Shown here: in pieces, positions 50,042-57,453 of the stretch
How the letters are laid out: each line of letters starts with the position of its first letter
Position numbering within the stretch: position 1 is the stretch's first letter
NCBI GenBank assembly: GCA_035576005.1
Contig: DATLXH010000040.1
Coordinates: forward strand, 1 to 57,453
Direction of reading: 5' to 3'
DNA: 57,453 nucleotides
Origin: DATLXH01 sp035576005
GTDB taxonomy: Bacteria; Acidobacteriota; Thermoanaerobaculia; Gp7-AA8
The notes under the pieces: generated by a model
What the model saw: only the letters and a program-made list of their open reading frames with translations
What the model was told of the DNA's origin: nothing
Databases searched by the model: none
Translations under genes and position numbers: made by a program

Positions 50042-50533
50042 TCAGACGTGCGAGGGCATGGGAAGCCGGTCGCGGAGCTTGAGGAGCACCGGAAGGGGCA
50101 CCAGCCTGCTGATGTCGCCTCCGAGCCGGAACACTTCTTTGACAAGCCGCGATGAGACGTATGAGTACTCGACGGCAGGCATCATGAAAATGGTCTCCGC
50201 ATCGGCCGACAGTTCACGGTTCATCAGTGCCATCTGAAACTCGTACTCGAAGTCCGAAACCGCGCGGATGCCTCGAACCACAACATTCGCATCGACGCGT
50301 TTCATAAAGTCGACGAGCAGTCCCGAGAATGACTGAATCTCGACCGTGTCGAAGCTCGCTGTGCACTCCCGCAGCAGGTCCATCCGTTCCATGACGGAGA
50401 ACAGAGGCGCCTTACCTTCGTTCTCGAGCACGGCGATGATGACGCGATCGAAAATCTTGGTTCCTCTGCCGATGATGTCGAGGTGACCGTTCGTCACCGG
50501 ATCAAAGGAGCCTGGATACACGGCCGTTCGCAT
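50042..50533 (-). CDS. phosphopantetheine adenylyltransferase CoaD, 163 aa
   Basis: Makes dephospho-CoA from 4-prime-phosphopantetheine and ATP. The nucleotidyltransferase motif TAVYPGSFDPVTNGHLDII (3-21) with the T/HxGH-type NGH, the FDRVIIAVLEN strand, VVRGIRAVSDFEYEFQMALM and the ISSTM-like YSYVSSRLVKEVFRLGGDI loop all fit. The length is typical. ATG 50533 is the family start; an upstream in-frame extension is ignored. It is convergent with the transporter operon. Confidence 0.96.
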   Translation of the reverse strand: MRTAVYPGSFDPVTNGHLDIIGRGTKIFDRVIIAVLENEGKAPLFSVMERMDLLRECTASFDTVEIQSFSGLLVDFMKRVDANVVVRGIRAVSDFEYEFQMALMNRELSADAETIFMMPAVEYSYVSSRLVKEVFRLGGDISRLVPLPVLLKLRDRLPMPSHV

Positions 50534-50871
50534 CGGGGGAAATGGTAACAGTTCTTGAGGAGCGAGTGACATCAGGTGAACATCCCGCGCTCGACGAACG
50601 AAGTGAGGTCCGCTGTTTTTTCCCTCTCCGTGTATCGACACCCTCGGGAGAGGGGTAGGGGTGAGGGTCTTACGCTCTATGCTGCAGGCGGAAATGCGGA
50701 GTCATGCAGTACTTGAGGTTGAAGCTCGCGGCGGTTCGGAATACGGAGACAGGATGGTGAATCGCCGTGCTCTACAGGGACACTCACCCGGCGCTGCCGC
50801 GCCACCTCTCCCGCGGGCAGAGGGAAAAGCACCCTCCGCGCTGCGAATGGGAACGTCCGCGAAAAATGGGA
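50534..50871. other. intergenic region with palindromic scraps
   Basis: No supportable gene. It holds a CCTCTCC ... GGGAGAGGGG inverted pair (~50626-50657), a CCTCTCCCGCGGGCAGAGGG hairpin (~50802-50822), and at its end GAAAAATGGGACTAG (50861-50875). The last resembles the GAGAAATGCGGGCTAG end of the 178-bp element and abuts the TPR gene's stop codon. Confidence 0.45.
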
Positions 50872-51261
50872 CTAGCTGAGGAGCTCCATGATCTCAGTTA
50901 GCGAGCTTCGCGCCTGCGTGCGGAGCTCGTTTGAACGTTTGTCCTGGACTGAGATGCGGATGACTTTGTTGTACTGCTCTACGGCTCTGGTGTAATCGCC
51001 GAGGTGACGATGGTAGATCTCAGCCTTGCTCAACTTTGCTTCGGCATTCAGTGGATCGACCTCGAGAATCTTATTGAGGAAGATCATGGCGGAGTCGTAC
51101 TTGTTTTCCTCCAATGCCATTCTGTACCGGAGGCGATACAGGGCGATCAAGTCCTCGCTCCCGGGTTGGATCCATGCGCCGGGGAGACAGGTTCGGATGG
51201 CGGAAATAAGCCGTCCCCTGGTGGGTTGGCTGGAACGTTTTGCCTCGAGCCTCTCGATCAT
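50872..51261 (-). CDS. TPR-repeat protein, 129 aa
   Basis: The C-terminal ~90 residues form about two and a half tetratricopeptide repeats (YRMALEENKYDSAMIFLNKI, LEVDPLNAEAKLSKAEIYHR, HLGDYTRAVEQYNKVIRISV). ATG 51261 is preferred because a GGAGGGTG site lies 5 bp upstream. Likely a small scaffold for protein contacts; no partner is known. Its TAG stop lies in a CTAG next to a relic of the palindromic element. Confidence 0.7.
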   Translation of the reverse strand: MIERLEAKRSSQPTRGRLISAIRTCLPGAWIQPGSEDLIALYRLRYRMALEENKYDSAMIFLNKILEVDPLNAEAKLSKAEIYHRHLGDYTRAVEQYNKVIRISVQDKRSNELRTQARSSLTEIMELLS

Positions 51262-51379
51262 CACACCCTCCCAACGTTCTACAGCTAGGAGATTATTGTA
51301 GAGGTCGGCGAGCTGGAGGTCAAGTGATACAGATCACTAACCGCCGCCGATTCAATTGAGACCTCTATTTCGCGAAAGG

Positions 51380-52396
51380 TTACTTCGCGCGCGTGATTAC
51401 GAAGTCGAGAGCGTATTCGAGAGCCTCGAGCGCTTCAGAATGCGGAAACGGTTCGAGCGCGACGCGGGCGCGCCCTGCGTAGTCGCGCGCGATTGCTCGC
51501 GTCTCATCAATCGAGCCGTATTTCTCCGCAATCGCGATGACTTCCGATGGCTGCGTGGTGCCGAAGGAGTGCTCGGCGCCGACCCGGGCAACAGTCTTTC
51601 TCTCATCGTCGGTCGCGCTGCGCATGGCCAGGATGAGAGGGAGCGTCAATTTCCCTTCCTTGAGATCCGAGAGGGCGGGCTTCCCGAGGACTTCGGTGCT
51701 CGAGGTGAAATCGAGCAGATCATCAATCAGCTGAAAGCAAACGCCGAGGTTGTAGCCGTAGTCGTAGAGTGACTGGGCGAGCTCTTCTCGCAGGCCGCCA
51801 AGAATTGCAGGGATGCGGCAGCTGGCTCCGAACAGAGCTGCGGTCTTCCGGCCGACGATGGCGAAGTAATCTTCGGCCGACACGTCGGCGCGGCCGTTCT
51901 GCTCGAGCCCGAGAATTTCTCCTTCGATCATTCCGATGGTGGTCGATGAGAGGACTCTGAGGATGTCGAGATTCCCTTCGATCAAACCGGTGTTCATGGA
52001 ATGCGCATAGAGGTAGTCACCTACCAGAACCGTGAGGTGATTCCCCCATCGATGGTTCACCGAGGATCGTCCACGACGAAGCGCCGCCTCGTCGATTACG
52101 TCGTCATGCACGAGGGTGGCCGCGTGGATCAACTCCACGACTGCGCCATAGAGGACATCCTTGGTCCCCTCATAGCGAATCATCCTCGAAACAAGAAGCA
52201 GCAGCGCAGGGCGCAACCGCTTTCCACCGCCGCCCAGTATGTGTTCGCCTACTTCCTGAAGCGTCCTGATCTGGGACTGAAAGTTCCGGCGCAGCTCTTC
52301 TTCCACCAGTAACAGCTTGGGCGCGACGAGATCGAGAAATCTCTCTGAAGGAATCGTCGATTCCTCGTGCAGCGTACCGGTTCCGGAGAAGCTCAC
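51380..52396 (-). CDS. long-chain polyprenyl diphosphate synthase (IspB-like), 338 aa
   Basis: Trans-prenyl synthase with GGGGKRLRP (~55-63), the first Asp-rich motif LVHDDVIDEA (DDxxD, ~95-104) and the second FQLIDDLLDFTSSTEVLGKP. The DDxxD form and the length point to the octa-/nona-prenyl (quinone side chain) class, unlike the DDx4D enzyme at 29.7 kb. GTG start at 52396 is the first in frame; no clear Shine-Dalgarno site. Confidence 0.93.
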   Translation of the reverse strand: MSFSGTGTLHEESTIPSERFLDLVAPKLLLVEEELRRNFQSQIRTLQEVGEHILGGGGKRLRPALLLLVSRMIRYEGTKDVLYGAVVELIHAATLVHDDVIDEAALRRGRSSVNHRWGNHLTVLVGDYLYAHSMNTGLIEGNLDILRVLSSTTIGMIEGEILGLEQNGRADVSAEDYFAIVGRKTAALFGASCRIPAILGGLREELAQSLYDYGYNLGVCFQLIDDLLDFTSSTEVLGKPALSDLKEGKLTLPLILAMRSATDDERKTVARVGAEHSFGTTQPSEVIAIAEKYGSIDETRAIARDYAGRARVALEPFPHSEALEALEYALDFVITRAK

Positions 52397-52436
52397 AGTG
52401 GAAGAATAAACGATTTACTCAATCGGAAGGGGAGAG

Positions 52437-52455
52437 CCCGCTTTTGGCAAGCGGG
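52437..52455. other. short hairpin downstream of yajQ
   Basis: CCCGCTT and AAGCGGG around TTGGC form a 7-bp stem 37 bp past the yajQ stop. No clear T-run, so a terminator is possible but weak. Confidence 0.3.
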
Positions 52456-52491
52456 TCGAGTGCGGGTAATGAGACAACCCCTGCATGTCGG

Positions 52492-52986
52492 TTATCCGCG
52501 ATAGTTGGTGAATTGGAGGGGAACGCCAAAGTCGTTGTCCTTGATCAGTGCGATGGCTTTCTGCAGGTCGTCTTTGCTCTTGCCCACCACGCGAAGCTGG
52601 TCCCCCTGAATGGAGGGCTGGACCTTGAGCTTGGCGTCCTTGATTCGTTTGACGATCGCCTTCGCCTTGTCACTCTCGATGCCCTGAGTGATCTTTGCCG
52701 TCTGCCGGACGGAACCCAGTTGCGCACCTTCGATTTTCTGGTAGTCGAGGGCTTTGAGCGATACCTGTCGCTTGACCAGCTTGCTCTCGACGATGTCTTT
52801 CAAGCTCTTGAGCTTCGTCTCGTCATCGCTGATCAGTACGATCTCGTCGCTCTTGAGCTCGATCTCACTCTTGCTGCCCTTGAAGTCAAAGCGCGTGGCG
52901 AGCTCTTTTTTTGCCTGCTCAATTGCGTTTTTGACTTCCTGCATGTCAGTTTTGGAAACTACGTCAAACGAGAGCTCCTGCGGCAT
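52492..52986 (-). CDS. YajQ-family nucleotide-binding protein, 164 aa
   Basis: Matches the YajQ (DUF520) family over its full length: MPQELSFDVVSKTDMQEVKN, FDFKGSKSEIELKSDEI and the C-terminal VRVTGKxxDDLQ-type VVGKSKDDLQKAIALIKDND, FGVPLQFTNYRG. Members bind nucleotides, and some bind c-di-GMP. ATG 52986 is chosen: AAGGAG lies 7 bp before it, whereas the upstream GTG (52992) is too close to that site. Confidence 0.94.
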   Translation of the reverse strand: MPQELSFDVVSKTDMQEVKNAIEQAKKELATRFDFKGSKSEIELKSDEIVLISDDETKLKSLKDIVESKLVKRQVSLKALDYQKIEGAQLGSVRQTAKITQGIESDKAKAIVKRIKDAKLKVQPSIQGDQLRVVGKSKDDLQKAIALIKDNDFGVPLQFTNYRG

Positions 52987-53044
52987 CTTCACGCTCCTTC
53001 ATGATTCGACCCGATCGATGAGACGGGTCGTACAACCGATTGCA

Positions 53045-53677
53045 TCAGGGTGCGGGTCGATCTCCTACAACATCAACTCCCGGAGGAGTCGTGAAGCGGA
53101 AGGTCTCGGGCGACAACACTTTCTTCTGATGGGCGAAGAATTCGAAGATCGTCCGGTTTCCCATTCGATCTGTGTACTCGACACTTCTGAGCAGCGAGCC
53201 GGAGTCGATCTTCAGCACGATTTCCTTGAACTGTGCCTGCCGGTCACGCGGTTCCAGTCTCGTGGTCAGGATTCCTGCACGAGAGGAGTCGCGCTGTCTG
53301 AAGTTCCTTCCTCGCGCCGCCGGATCGCCGATGAACAGAAAGGGATACGTGCTCTTCTGCTCGTCCCCGATTGTGTTGATTGACACCTGACGGTCAGAGG
53401 GGACGTAGAAGAAAGATCGAATGCCATCAAAAAGAAACGTCTTGGCTTCCGGTGCGCTGTACTCCCACCGCATCCTGGGAAGCTCACCAAAGACCACCCG
53501 TCCTCTCTCAACCTGCTCTGCCTTGACTCCTCTCGGCCGAAACCGGTGTACGAACGTCGCCTCGACTCCCGCCATCATTCGGAGTGATCGATCAAGCGTG
53601 ACAGGTGGCAAAGCTCCTGCGGATGACCATGCGAGCACGAGAGTGAACGTAGAAATGAGTGAGCGTCGAAAAGTCAT
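53045..53677 (-). CDS. LolA-type outer-membrane lipoprotein carrier, 210 aa
   Basis: A signal peptide (MTFRRSLISTFTLVLAWSSA) precedes a LolA fold: VEATFVHRFR, GRVVFGELPRMRWEYSAPEA, KTFLFDGIRSFFYVPSDRQV, then beta strands ending SPETFRFTTPPGVDVV. The periplasmic chaperone would carry lipoproteins to the outer membrane; the window encodes several. It lies 26 bp downstream of the next gene on the same strand. Confidence 0.9.
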   Translation of the reverse strand: MTFRRSLISTFTLVLAWSSAGALPPVTLDRSLRMMAGVEATFVHRFRPRGVKAEQVERGRVVFGELPRMRWEYSAPEAKTFLFDGIRSFFYVPSDRQVSINTIGDEQKSTYPFLFIGDPAARGRNFRQRDSSRAGILTTRLEPRDRQAQFKEIVLKIDSGSLLRSVEYTDRMGNRTIFEFFAHQKKVLSPETFRFTTPPGVDVVGDRPAP

Positions 53678-53703
53678 TGGTTTTGGAAGTGAGGCTCAGC
53701 CCT

Positions 53704-54084
53704 TCAGAACTTCTCGATTTCGATCGAGACGATCGCAGAGTTCACGATGAAGATCTTTTCGCTCTTGCTCCTGTCGAGCGGATAGAGAAAAAAACCGTTT
53801 CTTTCAGGGTTGTATTCTTGAGACCGGCCACGAATGACTTCCCCATCCCGGAACTCGACCGCAAGAGTGCTGCCCTCGCCTGCTTCATGGGGCGGGTTGG
53901 TGTCGTTCGGGTCCCGGAGAAAGAACACCGCCTTGAGAGCGGAGAACGCAATTTCTTCCACCGACTTGTCTTCCCGGGTGATCGTAACGACCTGGTTCTC
54001 GTTGTCCACGCGTGGAGAGATCATGACGCGCTCTGTTTTACCGGCCCGGAGATGCAGGACCACTGGAACTCTTTCTTCATTCAT
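53704..54084 (-). CDS. hypothetical beta-rich protein, 126 aa
   Basis: Not assigned to a family I can name with confidence. Two similar beta units: PVVLHLRAGKTERVMISPRV and STLAVEFRDGEVIRGRSQEY, each a strand pair with a turn of the form D/A-G-x-x-x-R/E. No signal peptide or membrane helix. The pattern resembles small cytoplasmic Sm-like or PilZ-neighbour domains, but that is only a resemblance. It begins an apparent unit with lolA. Confidence 0.6.
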   Translation of the reverse strand: MNEERVPVVLHLRAGKTERVMISPRVDNENQVVTITREDKSVEEIAFSALKAVFFLRDPNDTNPPHEAGEGSTLAVEFRDGEVIRGRSQEYNPERNGFFLYPLDRSKSEKIFIVNSAIVSIEIEKF

Positions 54085-54225
54085 GCGCTTGATCTCGACT
54101 CCGTCGCTGTCAGTCTCTCAAATGGCTGGGAACAAATGGAGCCGCCCGAATCCTCGCGGCCTTTCAGGATGACACAACTGGAACCCCGGGGTCGCCTCTG
54201 AATCGACCGGGAGACTGAGGGCGAC

Positions 54226-55227
54226 TCAAAAAAGCTGTAAGCCCCACAGGTCATGGAGATGGATGATGCCCTCGACTGGTTGATCTCTCTGCCCGACGAT
54301 GAGGGACGTCACCTTCCGCTCTTCCATCAGCTGCAAGGCAGCCGACGCAAGCTCATCAGAAGCGATCATGAGAGGGGAGGACTTCATACACTCCGCGGCG
54401 GTGTGAGTCAGAATGGCGTCCTCCTTCTCGAGAAGTCTTCTGAGATCGCCGTCCGAAATGATTCCCTGCACCAGGCCTGTCGCTGCCTCGGTCACGAGCG
54501 TAACCCCGAAGCCTTTTCGCGACATCTCATAAATCACTTCGCGCATCGGTGCATTCAGATGCACAACGGGAACCTGTTCCCCTTTGTGCATCAGGTCTGC
54601 GACCGTCAGGAACCGCTTGCCCAGCTTTCCGCCGGGATGAAATGACGCGAAGTGCTCTTCTTTGAATCCGCGGCGCACTGCCACAGCCATGGCGAGTGCG
54701 TCGCCAAGCGCCAGCGTGGCTGTCGTTGACGCCGTTGGAGCGAGGCCCAGGGGACACGCCTCTGCGGAAATCTCCGCTGAGAGATGGAAATCGGAGTTGC
54801 GGGCCAGAGTCGAGTCAGGCCGGCCGGTGATCGAAACGATCGAAGCCCCGATCCGCTTGATGGTCGGGAGAAGCCGAAGAACTTCTTCGGTCTCCCCCGA
54901 GTTTGAGATCGCCACAGCGATATCTCCTTTCACGAGCATTCCCAGGTCGCCGTGAATGGCATCTGCGGGATGAAGAAAAAATGCCGGCGTTCCGGTGGAG
55001 GCCAGTGTGGCGCTGATCTTCCGCGCGATGATCCCCGACTTGCCGATCCCGATGGTAACCACGCGGCCGGCGCAGTGGAAGAATGCCTCAGTCACGGCCA
55101 CGAACGTCTCGTTCAGATGCGGGATCAGGCCGAGGATCGCCGCCGCTTCGGCCTCGAGCACTCTTCGTGCTTCAACGATCGACGGATGACTCTGGAAGTC
55201 GTCATTCGGTTTGGCGAGCGGCATCAT
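54226..55227 (-). CDS. arabinose-5-phosphate isomerase KdsD (KpsF/GutQ family), 333 aa
   Basis: Interconverts ribulose-5-phosphate and arabinose-5-phosphate, the first step to Kdo and lipopolysaccharide. A SIS domain (~40-190) with GRVVTIGIGKSGIIARKISA and VAISNSGETEEVLRLLPTIK is followed by the KDEHPGGKLGKRFL-type FASFHPGGKLGKRFLTVADL and two CBS domains (~210-330). ATG 55227 (or the next ATG 55224) gives the family length; the longer frame upstream includes a decayed element K. Confidence 0.95.
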   Translation of the reverse strand: MMPLAKPNDDFQSHPSIVEARRVLEAEAAAILGLIPHLNETFVAVTEAFFHCAGRVVTIGIGKSGIIARKISATLASTGTPAFFLHPADAIHGDLGMLVKGDIAVAISNSGETEEVLRLLPTIKRIGASIVSITGRPDSTLARNSDFHLSAEISAEACPLGLAPTASTTATLALGDALAMAVAVRRGFKEEHFASFHPGGKLGKRFLTVADLMHKGEQVPVVHLNAPMREVIYEMSRKGFGVTLVTEAATGLVQGIISDGDLRRLLEKEDAILTHTAAECMKSSPLMIASDELASAALQLMEERKVTSLIVGQRDQPVEGIIHLHDLWGLQLF

Positions 55228-55311
55228 GGCATTGTAGCGGCTGGTGGAGTGTATCTGACGGATTGGGCCTGACGGCGACCGCGTCCGTGGCAACGGGTTA
55301 CACGGAGAGGC

Positions 55312-55333
55312 AGCCCGCATTTTCTCATGGGTC
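55312..55333 (+). repeat. 178-bp palindromic element, copy K (short end relic)
   Basis: AGCCCGCATTTTCTCATGGG and the next TC resemble the element end AGCCCGCATTTCTCACAGAC with an extra T and two changes. It lies in the kdsD-pckA intergenic region. Confidence 0.35.
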
Positions 55334-55370
55334 GGAGCGAAAACGAGTCGCCGGGAAGTGCCAATCTTCG

Positions 55371-55378
55371 TATAAAAT
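55371..55378 (+). promoter_or_regulatory. candidate -10 element for pckA
   Basis: TATAAAAT lies ~55 bp upstream of the pckA ATG. A good -35 is not evident 17 bp before it, so this is tentative. Confidence 0.3.
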
Positions 55379-55430
55379 AACCCTTCTGCAGTCGGAATGA
55401 AGCCCAAAATCCCAGACCCCGAGGACTCGA

Positions 55431-56990
55431 ATGACTGACCTGATGACGGAACGCAAAGCGCTTCCTGTACAGCCGAAGAAAACTATCTGGAACCCTTCGC
55501 CCGACGAACTTCGCGCGATGGCGAGCGAGATGCCCAATGCCCGAGAAACGGAGTATCGAAATCTGAATGTGGCCACGCGAGTCGTATCGCGGAGCAAGCT
55601 CTCCACCTTCATCGCGACTGACGATCCTTCGAGCCACTCGGATCAGACCATCAGCCGGGCAGAGTTCGACAGGATCGCGAAAATTCAGAACGAGTACATC
55701 AATGGAAAGGAAATGCTCGTCATTGATGGCTTCATCGGAAACGACGCCGCGTTTCGAGTCGCCGCTCGATTGATCATCGAGAAAGCGAACGCCAACATCG
55801 CCGCCATGCAGCAGATCCTTTTCTACACACCGACTGCTGGAGAGATGGAGTCGTTCGAACCTGTTCTTACAGTCGTTTACACGCCGAATCTCGAGATGCC
55901 CGGCTTTCCCGAGAATCGTCTCATCGCGGTCGATCTCGAGAACAACATTACCCGCGTTTTCAACTCCGATTACTTTGGTGAGTCGAAAAAAGGCGGTTTG
56001 CGAATGTGGAACCGGCTCGTGTACGAGAAGGGAGGCCTCGCGCTGCATGCCGGCTGCAAGGTGATCCCGGTCAACGGACAGAATCGCGTCGGCCTGATCG
56101 TCGGCTTGTCCGGCACGGGTAAAACGACCACTACGTTTACCAAGCAGAACGACTCTTCACCGGTCCAGGATGACTTCTGCGCGCTCATGCCGGGCGGGAA
56201 GGTCTATGCCACAGAAAACGGCTGCTTTGCCAAAACGTTCGGGCTCAACCCGAAGGATGAGCCTACGATCTACGGCGCCACGACATCGAAGCATGCATAT
56301 CTCGAGAACGTATCGCTGGATGAGAACGGGAAGGTCGACTTTTTCGACACCTCCTACACCCCGAACGGTCGGTCCGTGATCCGGATGGCAGATATCCAGG
56401 GCGGTGCGGACGCACGCGATATCACGAAAGCCGATTTTCTTCTGATCCTCAACCGCAACGAGAACATCATTCCCGCTGTGGCGAAGCTTGAGGGCGCGCA
56501 GGCTGCGGCGTTCTTCATGCTTGGCGAGACCAAAGGCACCAGTGCCGGTGGGGCGTCGGAAGCGGGCAAGTCCCTGCGAGTCCCCGGAACGAATCCTTTC
56601 TTTCCCATGCTGCATGCGAATCAGGGGAACCGATTCTATGAGCTGCTCGACGGGAGTCCCATGGAGGTTTACCTGCTCAACACCGGCAGGATAGGCGGCG
56701 AGGAGAAGGACGAGCGGTCGAAGAAGGTGAAGATCCAGCATTCGAGCGCCGTGGTGAAGGCCATTGCTGAAGGAACGATTAAGTGGGAGAAGGACCCGGA
56801 CTTCGGCTATCTCGTAGCCACCGAGGTTCCCGGGATGGATGACGCCGACTACCTGCAACCGAGCAGGATGTACGAGCGGCAGGGACGTGGGGACGAGTAC
56901 AAGGCGCTGGTGGAGAAATACAATCACGATCGTCGAGAGTACCTTCGCAAGTGGAAAGGGCTCAACGAAGCGATCGTCAACGCGATCTAA
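55431..56990 (+). CDS. phosphoenolpyruvate carboxykinase (ATP), 519 aa
   Basis: Converts oxaloacetate and ATP to PEP for gluconeogenesis. Signature motifs: the P-loop VGLSGTGKTTT (~224-234), the metal-binding SPVQDDFCALMPGGKVYATE, NGCFAKTFGLN, and the ANQGNRFYELLDGSPMEVYL C-terminal region. The length is typical of the ATP-type class. GAGGA lies 5 bp before ATG 55431. The 3-prime end is duplicated, decayed by one base, at 57232-57273. Confidence 0.97.
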   Translation: MTDLMTERKALPVQPKKTIWNPSPDELRAMASEMPNARETEYRNLNVATRVVSRSKLSTFIATDDPSSHSDQTISRAEFDRIAKIQNEYINGKEMLVIDGFIGNDAAFRVAARLIIEKANANIAAMQQILFYTPTAGEMESFEPVLTVVYTPNLEMPGFPENRLIAVDLENNITRVFNSDYFGESKKGGLRMWNRLVYEKGGLALHAGCKVIPVNGQNRVGLIVGLSGTGKTTTTFTKQNDSSPVQDDFCALMPGGKVYATENGCFAKTFGLNPKDEPTIYGATTSKHAYLENVSLDENGKVDFFDTSYTPNGRSVIRMADIQGGADARDITKADFLLILNRNENIIPAVAKLEGAQAAAFFMLGETKGTSAGGASEAGKSLRVPGTNPFFPMLHANQGNRFYELLDGSPMEVYLLNTGRIGGEEKDERSKKVKIQHSSAVVKAIAEGTIKWEKDPDFGYLVATEVPGMDDADYLQPSRMYERQGRGDEYKALVEKYNHDRREYLRKWKGLNEAIVNAI

Positions 56991-57001
56991 AGAAGCGAAG
57001 T

Positions 57002-57135
57002 GCGAAGCTTTGGAGTGCGGCAGCCGCAGCTGCCGCTTTCGTTTCGAGCTCGCGTGGAAGCTCCTGTTCCGGACTGATCAGTCGCGGGGTGACACACAAA
57101 GCGGCAGCTGCGGCTGCCGCACTCCAAAGGCTTCG
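57002..57135. repeat. palindromic repeat, family P2, copy 2 (occupied site)
   Basis: Arms GCGAAGCTTTGGAGTGCGGC (57002-57021) and GCCGCACTCCAAAGG face each other around stems of the GCAGCCGCAGCTGCCGC type. The segment just after (CTTCGCCATGCAACA) and the pckA tail before it reappear, without the repeat, at 57232-57298, giving an empty-site comparison. Confidence 0.85.
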
Positions 57136-57231
57136 CCATGCAACAGGGAACTTGACGCGCACGGTTCCACTCTCAGGAACATGTAAACGGCAAGCGAGCC
57201 GACAGGATGTTCGCCCTACAGGCAGCGAGCC

Positions 57232-57314
57232 CAAGTGGAAGGGCTCAACGAAGCGATTGTCAACGCGATCTAAGAAGGGAAGTGCTTCGCCATGCAACAC
57301 GGACTTTTGATGCG
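57232..57314 (+). repeat. duplicate of pckA 3-prime end plus flank, without P2
   Basis: CAAGTGGAAGGGCTCAACGA and the rest to 57273 repeat the last 41 bases of pckA including the stop, with one base missing from an A run. AAGTGCTTCGCCATGCAACA (57280-57299) then joins the sequences that lie on either side of P2 in the first copy. No protein is made from it. Confidence 0.85.
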
Positions 57315-57334
57315 CTAGCCCGCATTTCTCACAC
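57315..57334 (+). repeat. 178-bp palindromic element, copy I (end fragment)
   Basis: CTAGCCCGCATTTCTCACAC is the CTAG flank plus the left end of the element, after which the match stops. It is at the far end of the duplicated pckA tail. Confidence 0.65.
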
Positions 57335-57453
57335 TGTCATGTCGAAGTGCCGTAAACCTGTGGAAAATGTTCTCGATCGCATGATTGAGGAGGCAGTTGG
57401 CGAGTCGCGAGCGCGACATGCACATGAACGTGTGCATGTTGTGGTCGTCGCCT
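57315..57453 (-). CDS. possible C-terminal end of a gene running out of the window
   Basis: Read on the minus strand, an open frame gives DDHNMHTFMCMSRSRLANCL, LNHAIENIFHRFTALRHDSV then RNAG and TAG. The final residues are encoded by the fragment of the palindromic element. It looks protein-like but is short, and the true reading cannot be judged here. A 9-bp stem ACATGCACA/TGTGCATGT (57416-57439) lies inside it. Confidence 0.3.
   Translation of the reverse strand, partial: GDDHNMHTFMCMSRSRLANCLLNHAIENIFHRFTALRHDSVRNAG

Noticed and set aside
57315..57453. Element-encoded VRNAG tail as proof of a gene at the window end
   Set aside because: Too short to judge; kept only as a low-confidence partial feature.

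Overview
This 57 kb window is a dense, GC-rich stretch of a diderm bacterial chromosome. The outer-envelope genes (lolA, envC, kdsD, several lipoproteins with lipoboxes), the MEP-pathway gene ispH, a 180 kDa NAD-glutamate dehydrogenase, an ATP-type PEP carboxykinase, cyanophycin metabolism, a KirBac-type potassium channel and a c-di-AMP (ydaO-type) riboswitch together suggest an environmental heterotroph. Acidobacteriota is my best guess, by inference only; no rRNA gene is present to settle it.

Layout. 0.1-5.3 kb: a hypothetical protein, a small membrane protein, an MFS transporter, a membrane-anchored metallophosphoesterase, a PEGA-like lipoprotein and a KirBac channel. 5.4-8.2 kb: an accessory patch with a broken subtilase-like tail, two tandem paralogous secreted proteins (one with an IPT/TIG domain) and direct repeats. 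8.4-9.4 kb: a REP-associated (Y1) transposase. 9.7-15.4 kb: pepQ, an unusual lytic transglycosylase, rsmE, a small hydrophilic protein, a queuosine-precursor transporter and a zinc-ribbon membrane protein. 15.8-21.9 kb: the giant glutamate dehydrogenase, divergent from ispH. 22.4-29.4 kb, all on the minus strand: a receiver-only response regulator, a degenerate ABC ATPase, an ECF sigma / anti-sigma / Spy-like operon, and a chemoreceptor signalling domain fused to a family-5 solute-binding domain. 29.7-31.2 kb: a prenyl synthase, a terminator, an orphan c-di-AMP riboswitch with its own promoter on the opposite strand, and tRNA-Phe. 31.7-37.0 kb: rnc, envC, an S41 protease homologue lacking its serine, a YibQ-type deacetylase and a membrane protein. 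37.0-41.3 kb: DUF427 and a cphB-cphA-zinc-ribbon operon for cyanophycin turnover. 41.7-49.8 kb: a SpoIVB-type peptidase, a beta-propeller protein and an oligopeptide ABC transporter without ATPases. 50.0-57.0 kb: coaD, a TPR protein, a long-chain prenyl synthase, yajQ, lolA, a hypothetical protein, kdsD and pckA.

The most striking non-coding feature is a family of palindromic elements. Four complete copies are each exactly 178 bp, and at least eight partial or decayed copies lie almost all in intergenic gaps, often touching stop or start codons. Their two arms form one long imperfect hairpin with G-U wobbles of a single polarity and compensatory changes, which suggests selection on, or formation through, a folded strand. 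Their ends are flanked by CTAG or near variants. Four other palindromic repeat families occupy other gaps, and one of them (P2) is caught in an occupied/empty-site pair downstream of pckA.

The genes fit a peptide- and amino-acid-using lifestyle: peptide uptake, dipeptide cleavage (PepQ), glutamate oxidation (GDH), gluconeogenesis (PckA) and nitrogen storage as cyanophycin. The receptor/binding-protein fusion may report an internal solute to a signalling array.
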